A stretch of 64,000 bases of DNA from Polyangiaceae bacterium UTPRO1 (GTDB taxonomy: Bacteria; Desulfobacterota; Binatia; UTPRO1): assembly GCA_002050235.1 (NCBI GenBank), contig MWST01000026.1, positions 62,001 to 126,000 on the forward strand. The letters run 5' to 3'. The number at the start of each line of letters is the position of its first letter. Position 1 is the stretch's first letter. The notes beneath the pieces were generated by a model, which was not told the origin of the DNA, did no database searches, and saw nothing but the letters and a program-made list of their open reading frames with translations. Below, piece after piece: positions 56,744-64,000 of this stretch. The translations under genes and the position numbers were made by a program.

Positions 56744-56950
56744 CTACGCGCCGTCGTGCTTGGTGCGACTCGCCCGCCGCAGCTCGCGCTTCTTGGCGGC
56801 CAGCGCTTTCTTCTTCTTCTTCACGCTGGGCTTCTCGTAGTGCTCACGCTTCCGCAGCTCGGCGAGGATTCCGGCCTTCTCGCACTGCTTCTTGAAGCGC
56901 CGAATGGCGCTCTCGATCGGCTCGTTGTCCTTGACCCTTACTCCGGGCAT
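56744..56950 (-). CDS. rpsU: Small ribosomal subunit protein bS21
   Basis: 68 residues from the ATG at 56950. [20 protein letters not shown], followed by [20 protein letters not shown] and a very basic tail, is the S21 pattern. It helps the 30S subunit select mRNA. First gene of the rpsU-cvpA-dnaG-rpoD unit. A frame extension to a GTG at 56962 is possible. Confidence 0.98.
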   Translation of the reverse strand: MPGVRVKDNEPIESAIRRFKKQCEKAGILAELRKREHYEKPSVKKKKKALAAKKRELRRASRTKHDGA

Positions 56951-57052
56951 GCAATATTTCACCCCCCTCCGGTGCGACGTGGAGTGGTTCCGTGCACTGA
57001 TCCGTGGATGGAACGCTGGTCCCTCGATGCGTGATGCTGCAGGGAGCCGGCT

Positions 57053-57080
57053 ACCTTAGACGAAAACCAGGGGGAGTCAA
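57053..57080 (-). promoter_or_regulatory. Candidate sigma-70 promoter for rpsU
   Basis: Minus strand: TTGACT (57075-57080), 16-base spacer, TAAGGT (57053-57058). It lies just outside the start of the M16 protease gene and gives a leader near 95 bases before the rpsU ATG. Pattern match only. Confidence 0.4.
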
Positions 57081-57088
57081 GAAAATCC

Positions 57089-59755
57089 GTGCGCACACGC
57101 TCTAGCGCCACCACGCCGCCGCCTCGTCCCGCCGCCGTGAACGGCGACACCGCAGGCTTCACGCTCCCCAACGGCCTGCACGTCATCATTCGCGAGGACC
57201 ACTTCGCGTCGGTTGTCGCGCTGCAGGCATGGGTCAAGGTCGGCGCCGCCGACGAGGAGGACGCCGAAGCCGGCGTCGCCCACGTGCACGAGCACATGCT
57301 CTTCAAAGGCACGCGGCGACGCGGCGTCGGACAGATCGCGGCCGAGGTCGAGTCGTCGGGCGGCAACATCAACGCCTTCACGACCGCCGATCACACCGTC
57401 TATCACCTCGTGCTCGCCGGCCGGCACTTCGCCACCGGCCTGGACATCCTGGCCGACGCGCTCCGCAACTCCACCTTCGACGCGGCCGAGCTCGCGCGCG
57501 AACTCAAGGTCGTCATGGAGGAGTGGAAGCGCTCCGAGGACATGCCGGTCTCGCGCGGCTACACCGAGCTCTTCCGCCGCGCCTTCACCGTGCACCCGTA
57601 CGGTCGTCCGGTGATCGGCTGGCGGAAGACGATCGCGGCGCTCGATCGCCCGCAAGTGCTCTCTTTCTTCCGCCGCTGGTACGTGCCGAACAACGTCGTG
57701 CTGGTCGTCGTCGGCGACGTCAACCCGGCGTTCGCGCGCGAGCAGATAACCAAGGCATTCGGCGACTGGGAAGCCGCGGCGCTGCCGGCGCGGCAGCGGC
57801 CGGCCGAGCCGCCGCAGCGGGCGCTCGTGCGCAGCGCGATCTCCATGCCGGTGCAGGAGCACCAGCTCTTCATCGGCTTTCGCGTGCCGTCCGGGCACGA
57901 CCCCGACACGGTTCCGCTCGATCTCCTCGGATACGTCCTCGCGGGCGGCGAGAGCACGCGCCTCGTGACCCTGCTCGAGGCCCAGAAGGAGCTGGTGAAC
58001 TCGGTGTCGGCGTTTGCGTATACGCCGCCGGATCCCGGGCTCTTCGTGATCCTCGCCTCGCTCGAGCGCGCCAAGATCGCAGCCGCAACCAAGGAGCTGC
58101 TGGCGGCGGTGGCGCGCACGCGCACCGAGCTCGTGAGTCGCGCCGAGCTCGCGCGGGCGCGCGGCAACCTCGAGAGCGAGTTCGTCTACCGCAAGGAAAC
58201 GATGCAGGGACAGGCGCGGCTGCTCGGCTATTCGCAGTGCGTCTTCGAGGATCCGAGCTACGAGACCCGCTACCTAGCCGAGCTCGCGGCAGCGACCCGC
58301 GAAGACGTCCAGCGCGTCGCCGCGACCTACTTCCGCCCCGAGAACATGATCGCCGTGCTCGTCGGTCCCGACGCCGAGCGCCACCTACCGACAGCCGAGC
58401 ACCTGAGCGCGCCCCTCGCCGCGCCGGCGGCGCCGCGCCCGCGTGCCCGCGCAGCGCGCCGGCCGACGGTCCATACGCGCACGCTCGGAAACGGCGTCCG
58501 CCTCGTCGTCAAGGAACACCACGCCGCTCCGCTCGTGGCCCTGCGCGCCGTCACCCTCGGCGGCCTCCTGTTCGAACGACCGGAGAACAACGGCATCAAC
58601 AACTTCCTCGCCGGCCTGCTGACGCGCGGCAGTCGCCATCATTCGCGCGCGAGCCTCGGCCGCGCGATCGAATCGCTGGCCGCGAACATCGACGGCTTCT
58701 CCGGCCGCAACTCCTTCGGACTGCGCGGCCAGCTCATGTCGCGCACCGTCGAAGAAGGCACCGATCTCTTCCTGGAGGTGCTGCGCCACCCGACCTTCCC
58801 GGCCGACGAGGTCGAGAAGCGGCGGCGGGAGCTCCTGATAGCTCTCTCCCACCGCGACGACGACCCGGCGTCGCGCGCCATCGAGCTCTTCTACGCAGCC
58901 CACTTCCCGCGCCACCCCTACGGCATGACCACGCTCGGCGAACGGGCTTCGCTCACATCGTTCACGCGCGGCCGGCTGGCGGCGTACTACAAGCGCCTCC
59001 TCTGCCCGGCGCGACTCGTCGTGGCGGCAGTCGGCGACCTCGATGCGGCGTGGATGCTCGATCGCCTGGAAGCGGCGCTCGCCGATCTCCCGCCCGTGCG
59101 GCCGTTGCCGCGCCCCCTGCCGACGCCCCCCGACCCGCGCATCCGGCGCGTGACCCGCCGCCTCGACCGCCAGCAGGCGCACTTCGTCCTCGGCGTGCGC
59201 GGCGGCCGCATAACCGACTCCGACCGTGCCGTGCTAAAGGCGCTCGAAGCGATCCTCTCGCGCCAAGGCGGCCGTCTCTTCCTCGAGCTCCGCGACCGCC
59301 AGGGGCTCGCCTACACGGTCTCCGCGTTCGCGTCGGAGGGCGTCGACCCCGGCGTCTTCGGCATCTACTTCGCCTGCGCGCCGGACGCCGTCGAGCGCGC
59401 GGTCGCAGGAGTGCTCGCGGAGCTGCGGCGCCTGCGCGACGAGCCGATCTCGGCCGACGAGCTCGGCGAGGCGCGGAAATACCTCCTCGGCAGCTACGAG
59501 ATCTCGCTCCAGACCAACTCGTCGCACGCCGACGAGCTCGCCTTCAACGAAGCCTACGGACTCGGCGTCGAGGGCGGCGAGCGCTATCGCGAAGCGCTGG
59601 CGCGCGTCACGCCGGCCGCGGTGCAGGCGGGAGCGCGCGGCTACTTCACGCTCGACGCCTACACGCTGGCGATCGTCGGACCGAAGACGCCGACGGCCGG
59701 AACTACGGCGCGGAGAACCGGGCCAGGTCGACGAGCCGCTCGGGCCAGTCGCTGA
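57089..59755 (+). CDS. M16 family zinc metalloprotease, two-domain
   Basis: 888 residues from a GTG at 57089. The inverted zinc motif HxxEH is HVHEH at residues 65-69, with the third ligand probably Glu144 or Glu145. The fold is duplicated: an active N-terminal M16 pair (about 20-440) and a second pair (about 465-870) that lacks HxxEH and is probably structural. Single-chain pitrilysin-like or PqqL-like in layout. No signal peptide is clear, so the location is uncertain. Its last 53 bases overlap the end of the convergent phosphodiesterase gene. Confidence 0.93.
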   Translation: MRTRSSATTPPPRPAAVNGDTAGFTLPNGLHVIIREDHFASVVALQAWVKVGAADEEDAEAGVAHVHEHMLFKGTRRRGVGQIAAEVESSGGNINAFTTADHTVYHLVLAGRHFATGLDILADALRNSTFDAAELARELKVVMEEWKRSEDMPVSRGYTELFRRAFTVHPYGRPVIGWRKTIAALDRPQVLSFFRRWYVPNNVVLVVVGDVNPAFAREQITKAFGDWEAAALPARQRPAEPPQRALVRSAISMPVQEHQLFIGFRVPSGHDPDTVPLDLLGYVLAGGESTRLVTLLEAQKELVNSVSAFAYTPPDPGLFVILASLERAKIAAATKELLAAVARTRTELVSRAELARARGNLESEFVYRKETMQGQARLLGYSQCVFEDPSYETRYLAELAAATREDVQRVAATYFRPENMIAVLVGPDAERHLPTAEHLSAPLAAPAAPRPRARAARRPTVHTRTLGNGVRLVVKEHHAAPLVALRAVTLGGLLFERPENNGINNFLAGLLTRGSRHHSRASLGRAIESLAANIDGFSGRNSFGLRGQLMSRTVEEGTDLFLEVLRHPTFPADEVEKRRRELLIALSHRDDDPASRAIELFYAAHFPRHPYGMTTLGERASLTSFTRGRLAAYYKRLLCPARLVVAAVGDLDAAWMLDRLEAALADLPPVRPLPRPLPTPPDPRIRRVTRRLDRQQAHFVLGVRGGRITDSDRAVLKALEAILSRQGGRLFLELRDRQGLAYTVSAFASEGVDPGVFGIYFACAPDAVERAVAGVLAELRRLRDEPISADELGEARKYLLGSYEISLQTNSSHADELAFNEAYGLGVEGGERYREALARVTPAAVQAGARGYFTLDAYTLAIVGPKTPTAGTTARRTGPGRRAARASR

Positions 59756-60434
59756 AGATCGCGTCGACGCCGAGCGCCAGCAGGCGGCGCATCTCACCCG
59801 GCTCGTTCACCGTCCACACCCAGACGCCGAGCCCGCGCGCGTGCGCCTCCGCGACGACGTGCCCGTCGATCCAGCGCCGCCCCGGGATCACCGCCTCGCC
59901 CCGCAACTCGACGGCGAGCCCCAGCCCGCCGCGCCGCGGATCGTCGTCGCAGAGCACGCCGAGCCGAGCCCACGGCGCCGCCGCCCGCAGGCGGCGCAGC
60001 GCCTCCCAGTGGAACGACGAGAAGACGACCTCCCGCGTGGCATCCATGTCGAGGACCAGAGCAATGAGCTTCGCCTCGATCCGCCCGAGATCGCGCGCGC
60101 TCTTGATCTCCACGTTCAGGAGGGCGCGCCGGCGCACCTGCTCGATGACCTCGGCGAGCCGCGGGATGCGCTCGCCCGCGTAGGCGGCAGCGAACCACGA
60201 CCCGGCATCGAGTCGCGCCAGCTCCTGCCAGGTGCGGTCGCCTACCGGACCGCGGCCGTCGGTCGTGCGGTCGAGAGTCTCGTCATGGATGACCACGAGC
60301 TCCCCGTCGGCCGAGAGCTGGCAATCGAGCTCGATGGCGCCGGCGCCGAGTGCCAGCGCGGCGGCGAAGGCGGCATGCGTGTTCTCGGGCGCCCGTCCCG
60401 ACGCGCCCCGATGCGCGATCGCGAGGAAGCTCAT
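59703..60434 (-). CDS. Glycerophosphodiester phosphodiesterase
   Basis: 243 residues, cytosolic GDPD of the UgpQ type. Hydrolyses glycerophosphodiesters to glycerol-3-phosphate and an alcohol. IAHRGASGRAPENTHAAF (catalytic His, Arg and Glu-Asn), IELDCQLSADGELVVIHDET, then LNVEIKS and the C-terminal VWTVNEPGEMRRLLALGVDA are the family motifs. No transporter genes adjacent. The start is ATG 60434, with a longer frame ignored. Confidence 0.93.
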   Translation of the reverse strand: MSFLAIAHRGASGRAPENTHAAFAAALALGAGAIELDCQLSADGELVVIHDETLDRTTDGRGPVGDRTWQELARLDAGSWFAAAYAGERIPRLAEVIEQVRRRALLNVEIKSARDLGRIEAKLIALVLDMDATREVVFSSFHWEALRRLRAAAPWARLGVLCDDDPRRGGLGLAVELRGEAVIPGRRWIDGHVVAEAHARGLGVWVWTVNEPGEMRRLLALGVDAIFSDWPERLVDLARFSAP

Positions 60435-60507
60435 GGCGCCACCGCGTAGCGCGGGCGGCGTCCGGATGCGAGGGGCGCGCGCGTGGCATTGCGGAGCGAC
60501 GCGTGGC

Positions 60508-61575
60508 ATGAGACCGCCGCCCATGCCGCCGCGCCCGAAGACCAACGCCGGGCGGCGATCCGCGCCCGGCTCCGCCTGGCTCGAAGCCGCGATCCGGGTG
60601 CCGATCGCCGCCGCCGATCGCGTCGGCGCGCTGCTGATCGCCGCCGGCTCGCAGGGTGTGATAACCGGCGTCCGCGAGCTCGCGCACGGTGCCCGCCGCC
60701 GCACCCACGAAACCGTTCGCGGCTTCTTCCCGAGCCGCGAGCCGGCGCGCGCCCGGCTCGCAGTGAGCACCGCGCTCGCCCAGGCGCGCGACACCGGCGT
60801 GCGCCGCGCTGCGGTCCGCTGGCGCGAGCTCGACGCCAGCCTCTGGGAGATGGACTGGCGAGAGCACTTCCGGCCGGTGCGCGCCGGCCGCCGGCTCGTC
60901 GTCGTGCCGCCATGGGATCGCGATGACCACGGAGGCCGCACGCGCGTCGTCATTCATCCCGGCATGGCCTTCGGTACCGGTCAGCATGCAACCACGCTCG
61001 CCAGCCTCGAAGCCCTCGAAGCCCTCGCGAGCCCGCCGCCCGCCCGAGCCCTCGACATCGGCACCGGTACCGGCGTCCTCGCGATCGCGCTCGCCAAGCT
61101 CGGCGTGCAGGAAGTCGTCGCCCTCGACCTCGATCCCCAGGCCGTCAGCGCCGCGCGCGGCAACGTGCGGCGGAACGCCGTCGCCGGCCGAGTGCAGCTA
61201 GTCTGCCGCAGCCTTGCGGAAGCCGTCCCGGCGCCGCCCGCAGGTCGCGGCTTCCCGCTCGTGGTCGCGAACCTATACGTCGACGCGCTCGTCGAGCTCG
61301 CGCCGGCCATCGCCAAACGCGTCGTCCCCGGCGGCCGTCTGGTCACCTCGGGCGTGCTGCGGAGTCAGCAGGCGCGCGTCCGCTCCGCATATGCCGCCCC
61401 CGCCTGGCGCCTCCTCTCGGCGCAGCGCCGAGGCGGATGGGTGACGAGCGTCTTTCAGCGCCTGCCGGCGCCGCGCCCCGCCAGACCCGGCACCCGCGGC
61501 GCAACGCCTGCCGCGGCGCCCCGAGCGCCGCGCGGCGCCGCCCCGCGCCGGAGAGCGCGTCCGCGGAACCGCTGA
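60508..61575 (+). CDS. prmA: Ribosomal protein L11 methyltransferase PrmA family
   Basis: 355 residues from ATG 60508 (60523 is another option). SAM-dependent methylation of ribosomal protein L11. N-terminal substrate-recognition domain (about 25-140), then the methyltransferase core: HPGMAFGTGQHATTLASLEA, ALDIGTGTGVLAIALAKLG, and VVANLYVDALVELAP (the N-P/L-Y motif variant of NPPY/NILA). The C-terminal tail is Pro/Arg-rich and unusually long. Its stop overlaps the rsmE start by one base. Confidence 0.92.
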   Translation: MRPPPMPPRPKTNAGRRSAPGSAWLEAAIRVPIAAADRVGALLIAAGSQGVITGVRELAHGARRRTHETVRGFFPSREPARARLAVSTALAQARDTGVRRAAVRWRELDASLWEMDWREHFRPVRAGRRLVVVPPWDRDDHGGRTRVVIHPGMAFGTGQHATTLASLEALEALASPPPARALDIGTGTGVLAIALAKLGVQEVVALDLDPQAVSAARGNVRRNAVAGRVQLVCRSLAEAVPAPPAGRGFPLVVANLYVDALVELAPAIAKRVVPGGRLVTSGVLRSQQARVRSAYAAPAWRLLSAQRRGGWVTSVFQRLPAPRPARPGTRGATPAAAPRAPRGAAPRRRARPRNR

Positions 61576-62324
61576 TGCCGCGCTTCTTCGTCCCGCAACG
61601 CGACATTGCCGACGGCAAAGCCCGCCTCCAGGGCGGGGAGTTCCGCCACTTGCAACGCGTGCTCCGGCTCCGCGAAGGCGACAGCGTCACCGTTTTCGAC
61701 GACGCCGGCGGCGAGCACGAGGGCGTCATCGTGTCGATGTCGCCGCGGGTCGCTACCGTGCGCATCACGGCATCGACCGCCGCCGGGCGCGAGTCGCCGC
61801 TCGCCGTCACGCTCTACCAGGGCGTTCCCAAGGGCCGAAAGATGGACCTCATCGTCGAGAAGGCAACCGAGCTCGGCGTCGTCGCCATCATCCCCTTCGT
61901 CTCCGCCTTCGCCACCGCGAGCATCGCCGCAGCGGAGAGCAAGCGCGAGCGCTGGCAGCGCATCGCGCTCGCCGCCGCCAAGCAGTCGGGACGCACGCGC
62001 ATCCCCGAGATCGGGGCGGCGCTCACCTTTCCCGAGGTCGTGAGCGCCGCTGCCGCCATGGATCGCGGGCTCTTGTTCTTCGAGAACGCGGGCGCCGTGG
62101 CCTTGCCGGTGCCGGGCGGCGGCGACGCCACCGCCGCCACCGCCGCCGTCATCGTCGGCCCGGAGGGCGGCTTCAGCAGCGAGGAGGCGTCGCGCGCGCT
62201 GAACGCCGGCCTCGCGATCTGCAGCCTGGGCCCGCGCATCCTCCGCACCGAGACGGCCGCGATCGTCGCTCTGGCTCTCGTGCAGGCGTGCTTCGGCGAC
62301 CTCGTCGGGACCCGCAGCGCGTAG
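61575..62324 (+). CDS. rsmE: 16S rRNA (uracil1498-N3)-methyltransferase
   Basis: 249 residues. SPOUT-fold enzyme methylating U1498 of 16S rRNA. N-terminal PUA-like domain (GGEFRHLQRVLRLREGDSV), then the knotted SAM site with VIVGPEGGFSSEEA and LGPRILRTETAAIVAL. Coupled to prmA through TGATG, a pairing seen in many bacteria. Confidence 0.96.
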   Translation: MPRFFVPQRDIADGKARLQGGEFRHLQRVLRLREGDSVTVFDDAGGEHEGVIVSMSPRVATVRITASTAAGRESPLAVTLYQGVPKGRKMDLIVEKATELGVVAIIPFVSAFATASIAAAESKRERWQRIALAAAKQSGRTRIPEIGAALTFPEVVSAAAAMDRGLLFFENAGAVALPVPGGGDATAATAAVIVGPEGGFSSEEASRALNAGLAICSLGPRILRTETAAIVALALVQACFGDLVGTRSA

Positions 62325-62433
62325 CGGCTGTACGCGTACGGTCCGTCCATGCGGCCGGTCGTCGGCCGCGACCGGCGCCGAGCTCCGGCGTCGCCTTGTC
62401 TGCCCGGGAACCTCGGCATAGCATCCGCGCCCG

Positions 62434-63279
62434 ATGACCGACCCGCGGCCGTGTCCGGCATGTGCTTTCGCGAACGCCCCCGGCGCCGAACATTGCGCTG
62501 CATGCAACGCGACGCTCACCACGACGTCCGAGCGCAGCAGCCCCGGCAAGACGCGGCGCGACCCCGACGACCCGACGCTGGCGCCTTCGCCGCTCCTGCG
62601 CGCCGTCTTGCGCGGCGAACCCGACGCCTTCACGGAGCCGGCGTCGCCGATGCCGGCCACGCCCCACGCGCAGCCGCCGCCATCGGACGCCGCCGGAATG
62701 TCGACGACCGCTCCCGCGCTCACCCGGGAGCGCGTCGAGCAGCTCAACCAGGGTGTCGACCAGGCCGCTCTGCTCCGCGACCTGGCCGAGCGCCTGCACG
62801 CGCGCCGGCCCGAACCCATCGTCCACTACGCCGGATTCCTGGTCCGCGCCGCAGCGTTCCTCGTCGACGGCGCCATCCTCGGCGCCTGCGGACTGCCGCT
62901 AACCGCGGCCGGATACCTCGGTCTGCTCGCCGGCATGGCGGCGCTCGGCAAGCCGGAGGTGATCGCACCCGACGAAACCCTCACCACGCTGCTCATCGCG
63001 GCATGGTTCGCGATGGCGACGGCGTACTTCACGGTCCTTCACGGCCGCGGCGGCCAGACGATCGGCAAAGCTCTCGTCGGCATCACCGTACGGACGCTCG
63101 AGCTGCGTCCGATCGGTCTCTCGCGCGCGCTCCTGCGCACGCTCGCCTACGCCATCTCGTCGAGCTTCTTCGGCTTCGGCTTCTTCCTGGTGGCGCTCAC
63201 GCCGCGCAAGCGCGGCTGGCACGACTTCCTGGCCGGCACCTGCGTCGTCCGAACCGTGCGCGAGGGCGGCTCGGCATGA
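62434..63279 (+). CDS. RDD family membrane protein with N-terminal zinc ribbon
   Basis: 281 residues. Residues 7-24 hold a zinc-ribbon-like CPAC...CAAC. A polar Pro-rich linker of about 90 residues follows, then an RDD domain with three or four membrane helices (YAGFLVRAAAFLVDGAILGA; GGQTIGKALVGITVRTLELR; FFLVALTPRKRGWHDFLAGT). RDD proteins are membrane proteins of mostly unknown, possibly transport, function. Overlaps the gshB start (ATGA). Confidence 0.85.
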   Translation: MTDPRPCPACAFANAPGAEHCAACNATLTTTSERSSPGKTRRDPDDPTLAPSPLLRAVLRGEPDAFTEPASPMPATPHAQPPPSDAAGMSTTAPALTRERVEQLNQGVDQAALLRDLAERLHARRPEPIVHYAGFLVRAAAFLVDGAILGACGLPLTAAGYLGLLAGMAALGKPEVIAPDETLTTLLIAAWFAMATAYFTVLHGRGGQTIGKALVGITVRTLELRPIGLSRALLRTLAYAISSSFFGFGFFLVALTPRKRGWHDFLAGTCVVRTVREGGSA

Positions 63280-64000
63280 GCGCAGTGCTCCGGATCGGCG
63301 TCGTCATGGACCCGCTGCCTTCGGTGCATCCCGACAAGGACACGACCTTCGCCCTCATGCTGGAAGCGCAAAAGCGCGGCCACGAGCTCTGGGTCGTCCA
63401 CCATCGCGATCTCTTCTGCATCGACGCCGACGTGCGCGCCATGGGCCGTCGCGCCGAAGTCTTCCGGCCGGCGGCCGCCGGCGAACCGCACCATCGCTTC
63501 CACCAGTCGGCGCCGCTGGCACTGGCCGACCTCGACGTCGTCTGGATGCGCACCGATCCGCCCGTCGACGCCGACTACCTCTACGCAACGCACCTCCTCT
63601 CGCTCGTCGAGGCCCGCGGCACGTTCGTCATGAACCGTCCCGCCGCACTCCGCGACGCCAACGAAAAGCTCTACGCCCTCAACTTCCCCGAGCTGATCCC
63701 GCGCACGCTCCTGACCCGCGACGTGGCGCGGCTCAAGGAGTTCCTCGACGAAGTCGGCGGCACCATGATCTTGAAGCCGCCGTACGGCTGGGGCGGTCTC
63801 GGCATCTTCCACGTCCGCGCCGACGACCGGAACCTGAATGCCATCCTCGAGACCGCCACCGAGAACGGCCGCGCTCTCACCTTGGCGCAGCAGTACATAG
63901 AAGAGGTGCGCGAGCTCGGCGACGAGCGCGTCATCATGCTCGACGGCGAGCCGCTCGGCGCCATCGCCCGCATCCCGCGCGCCGACGAGCACCGCTCGAA
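63276..64000 (+). CDS. gshB: Glutathione synthase (truncated by right window edge)
   Basis: The first 241 codons are in the window with no stop. Ligates gamma-glutamylcysteine with glycine using ATP. The GshB N-terminus is clear (VVMDPLPSVHPDKDTTFALM, VVHHRDLF), then VWMRTDPPVDADYLYATHLL, NRPAALRDANEKLYALNFPE, ILKPPYGWGGLGIF (ATP-grasp glycine loop) and QQYIEEVRELGDERVIMLDG. Translationally coupled to the RDD gene. Implies glutathione-based redox chemistry. Confidence 0.92.
   Translation, partial: MSAVLRIGVVMDPLPSVHPDKDTTFALMLEAQKRGHELWVVHHRDLFCIDADVRAMGRRAEVFRPAAAGEPHHRFHQSAPLALADLDVVWMRTDPPVDADYLYATHLLSLVEARGTFVMNRPAALRDANEKLYALNFPELIPRTLLTRDVARLKEFLDEVGGTMILKPPYGWGGLGIFHVRADDRNLNAILETATENGRALTLAQQYIEEVRELGDERVIMLDGEPLGAIARIPRADEHRS

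Noticed and set aside
57229-60183. 984-residue frame shifted relative to the M16 protease
   Set aside because: Arg/Pro/Ala-rich out-of-frame reading; the 57089 frame has HVHEH and family-wide similarity.

Overview
This is a GC-rich (roughly two-thirds or more G+C by eye), gene-dense bacterial chromosome segment with no sign of phage, insertion sequences or CRISPR. Gene content points to a Gram-negative of the broad deltaproteobacterial type: outer-membrane porin, meso-diaminopimelate-type MurE, FtsL/FtsQ/FtsW division proteins, MotAB, a FleQ-like sigma-54 activator and glutathione synthase. The Cys/Lys-rich secreted repeat proteins at the left edge resemble proteins I associate with uncultured deltaproteobacterial lineages such as Candidatus Binatota; that placement is inference only.

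Layout. 1-4286: two divergently transcribed secreted Cys-rich repeat proteins (the first runs off the left edge). 4406-6397: orphan PAS-PAS-GAF sensor kinase. 6539-6997: four tRNAs (Pro-Arg-His-Lys in transcription order). 7147-8566: rph-rdgB. 8842-10275: a sigma-54 activator without a receiver domain, followed by a stand-alone receiver. 10336-16281: dusB, a 25-codon membrane micro-ORF, gltA, hemE, an FKBP lipoprotein and a Cas4/RecB-like plus DEDD exonuclease fusion. 16387-20647: two MGAT-like acyltransferases bracketing uppP and a porin. 20723-23302: a coupled pair of ArsA-type ATPases and a phasin-like protein. 23383-29758: mixed metabolic and hypothetical genes (ATP-grasp ligase, aminoglycoside-phosphotransferase-like kinase, crotonase, radical SAM enzyme, small PH/zinc-ribbon protein). 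29905-31652: motAB behind a sigma-28-like promoter.

32317-50962 is a complete, colinear minus-strand dcw cluster: mraZ-rsmH-ftsL-ftsI-murE-murF-mraY-murD-ftsW-murG-murC-murB-ddlB-ftsQ-ftsA-ftsZ. Most junctions overlap by 4-8 bases or are separated by fewer than 40. It starts at a TTGACA-17-TAAAGA promoter followed by five GTGGG-type 10-base repeats (a textbook MraZ operator) and ends in a 15-bp hairpin after ftsZ. Immediately upstream on the same strand lie rnpB, a zinc-ribbon coiled-coil protein, a CAT-anticodon tRNA and the macromolecular-synthesis genes rpsU-cvpA-dnaG-rpoD. Translation, replication priming, sigma-70, RNase P and the envelope/division programme are thus consecutive over about 25 kb.

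57089-64000: a two-domain M16 protease, glycerophosphodiester phosphodiesterase, prmA-rsmE, an RDD membrane protein and the start of gshB (open at the right edge).

The window is mostly housekeeping. The least conventional signals are the two ArsA-like ATPases whose P-loops are degenerate in complementary positions, the left-edge repeat family, the micro-ORF beside gltA, the DUF2779-type nuclease and the ATP-grasp/kinase pair.
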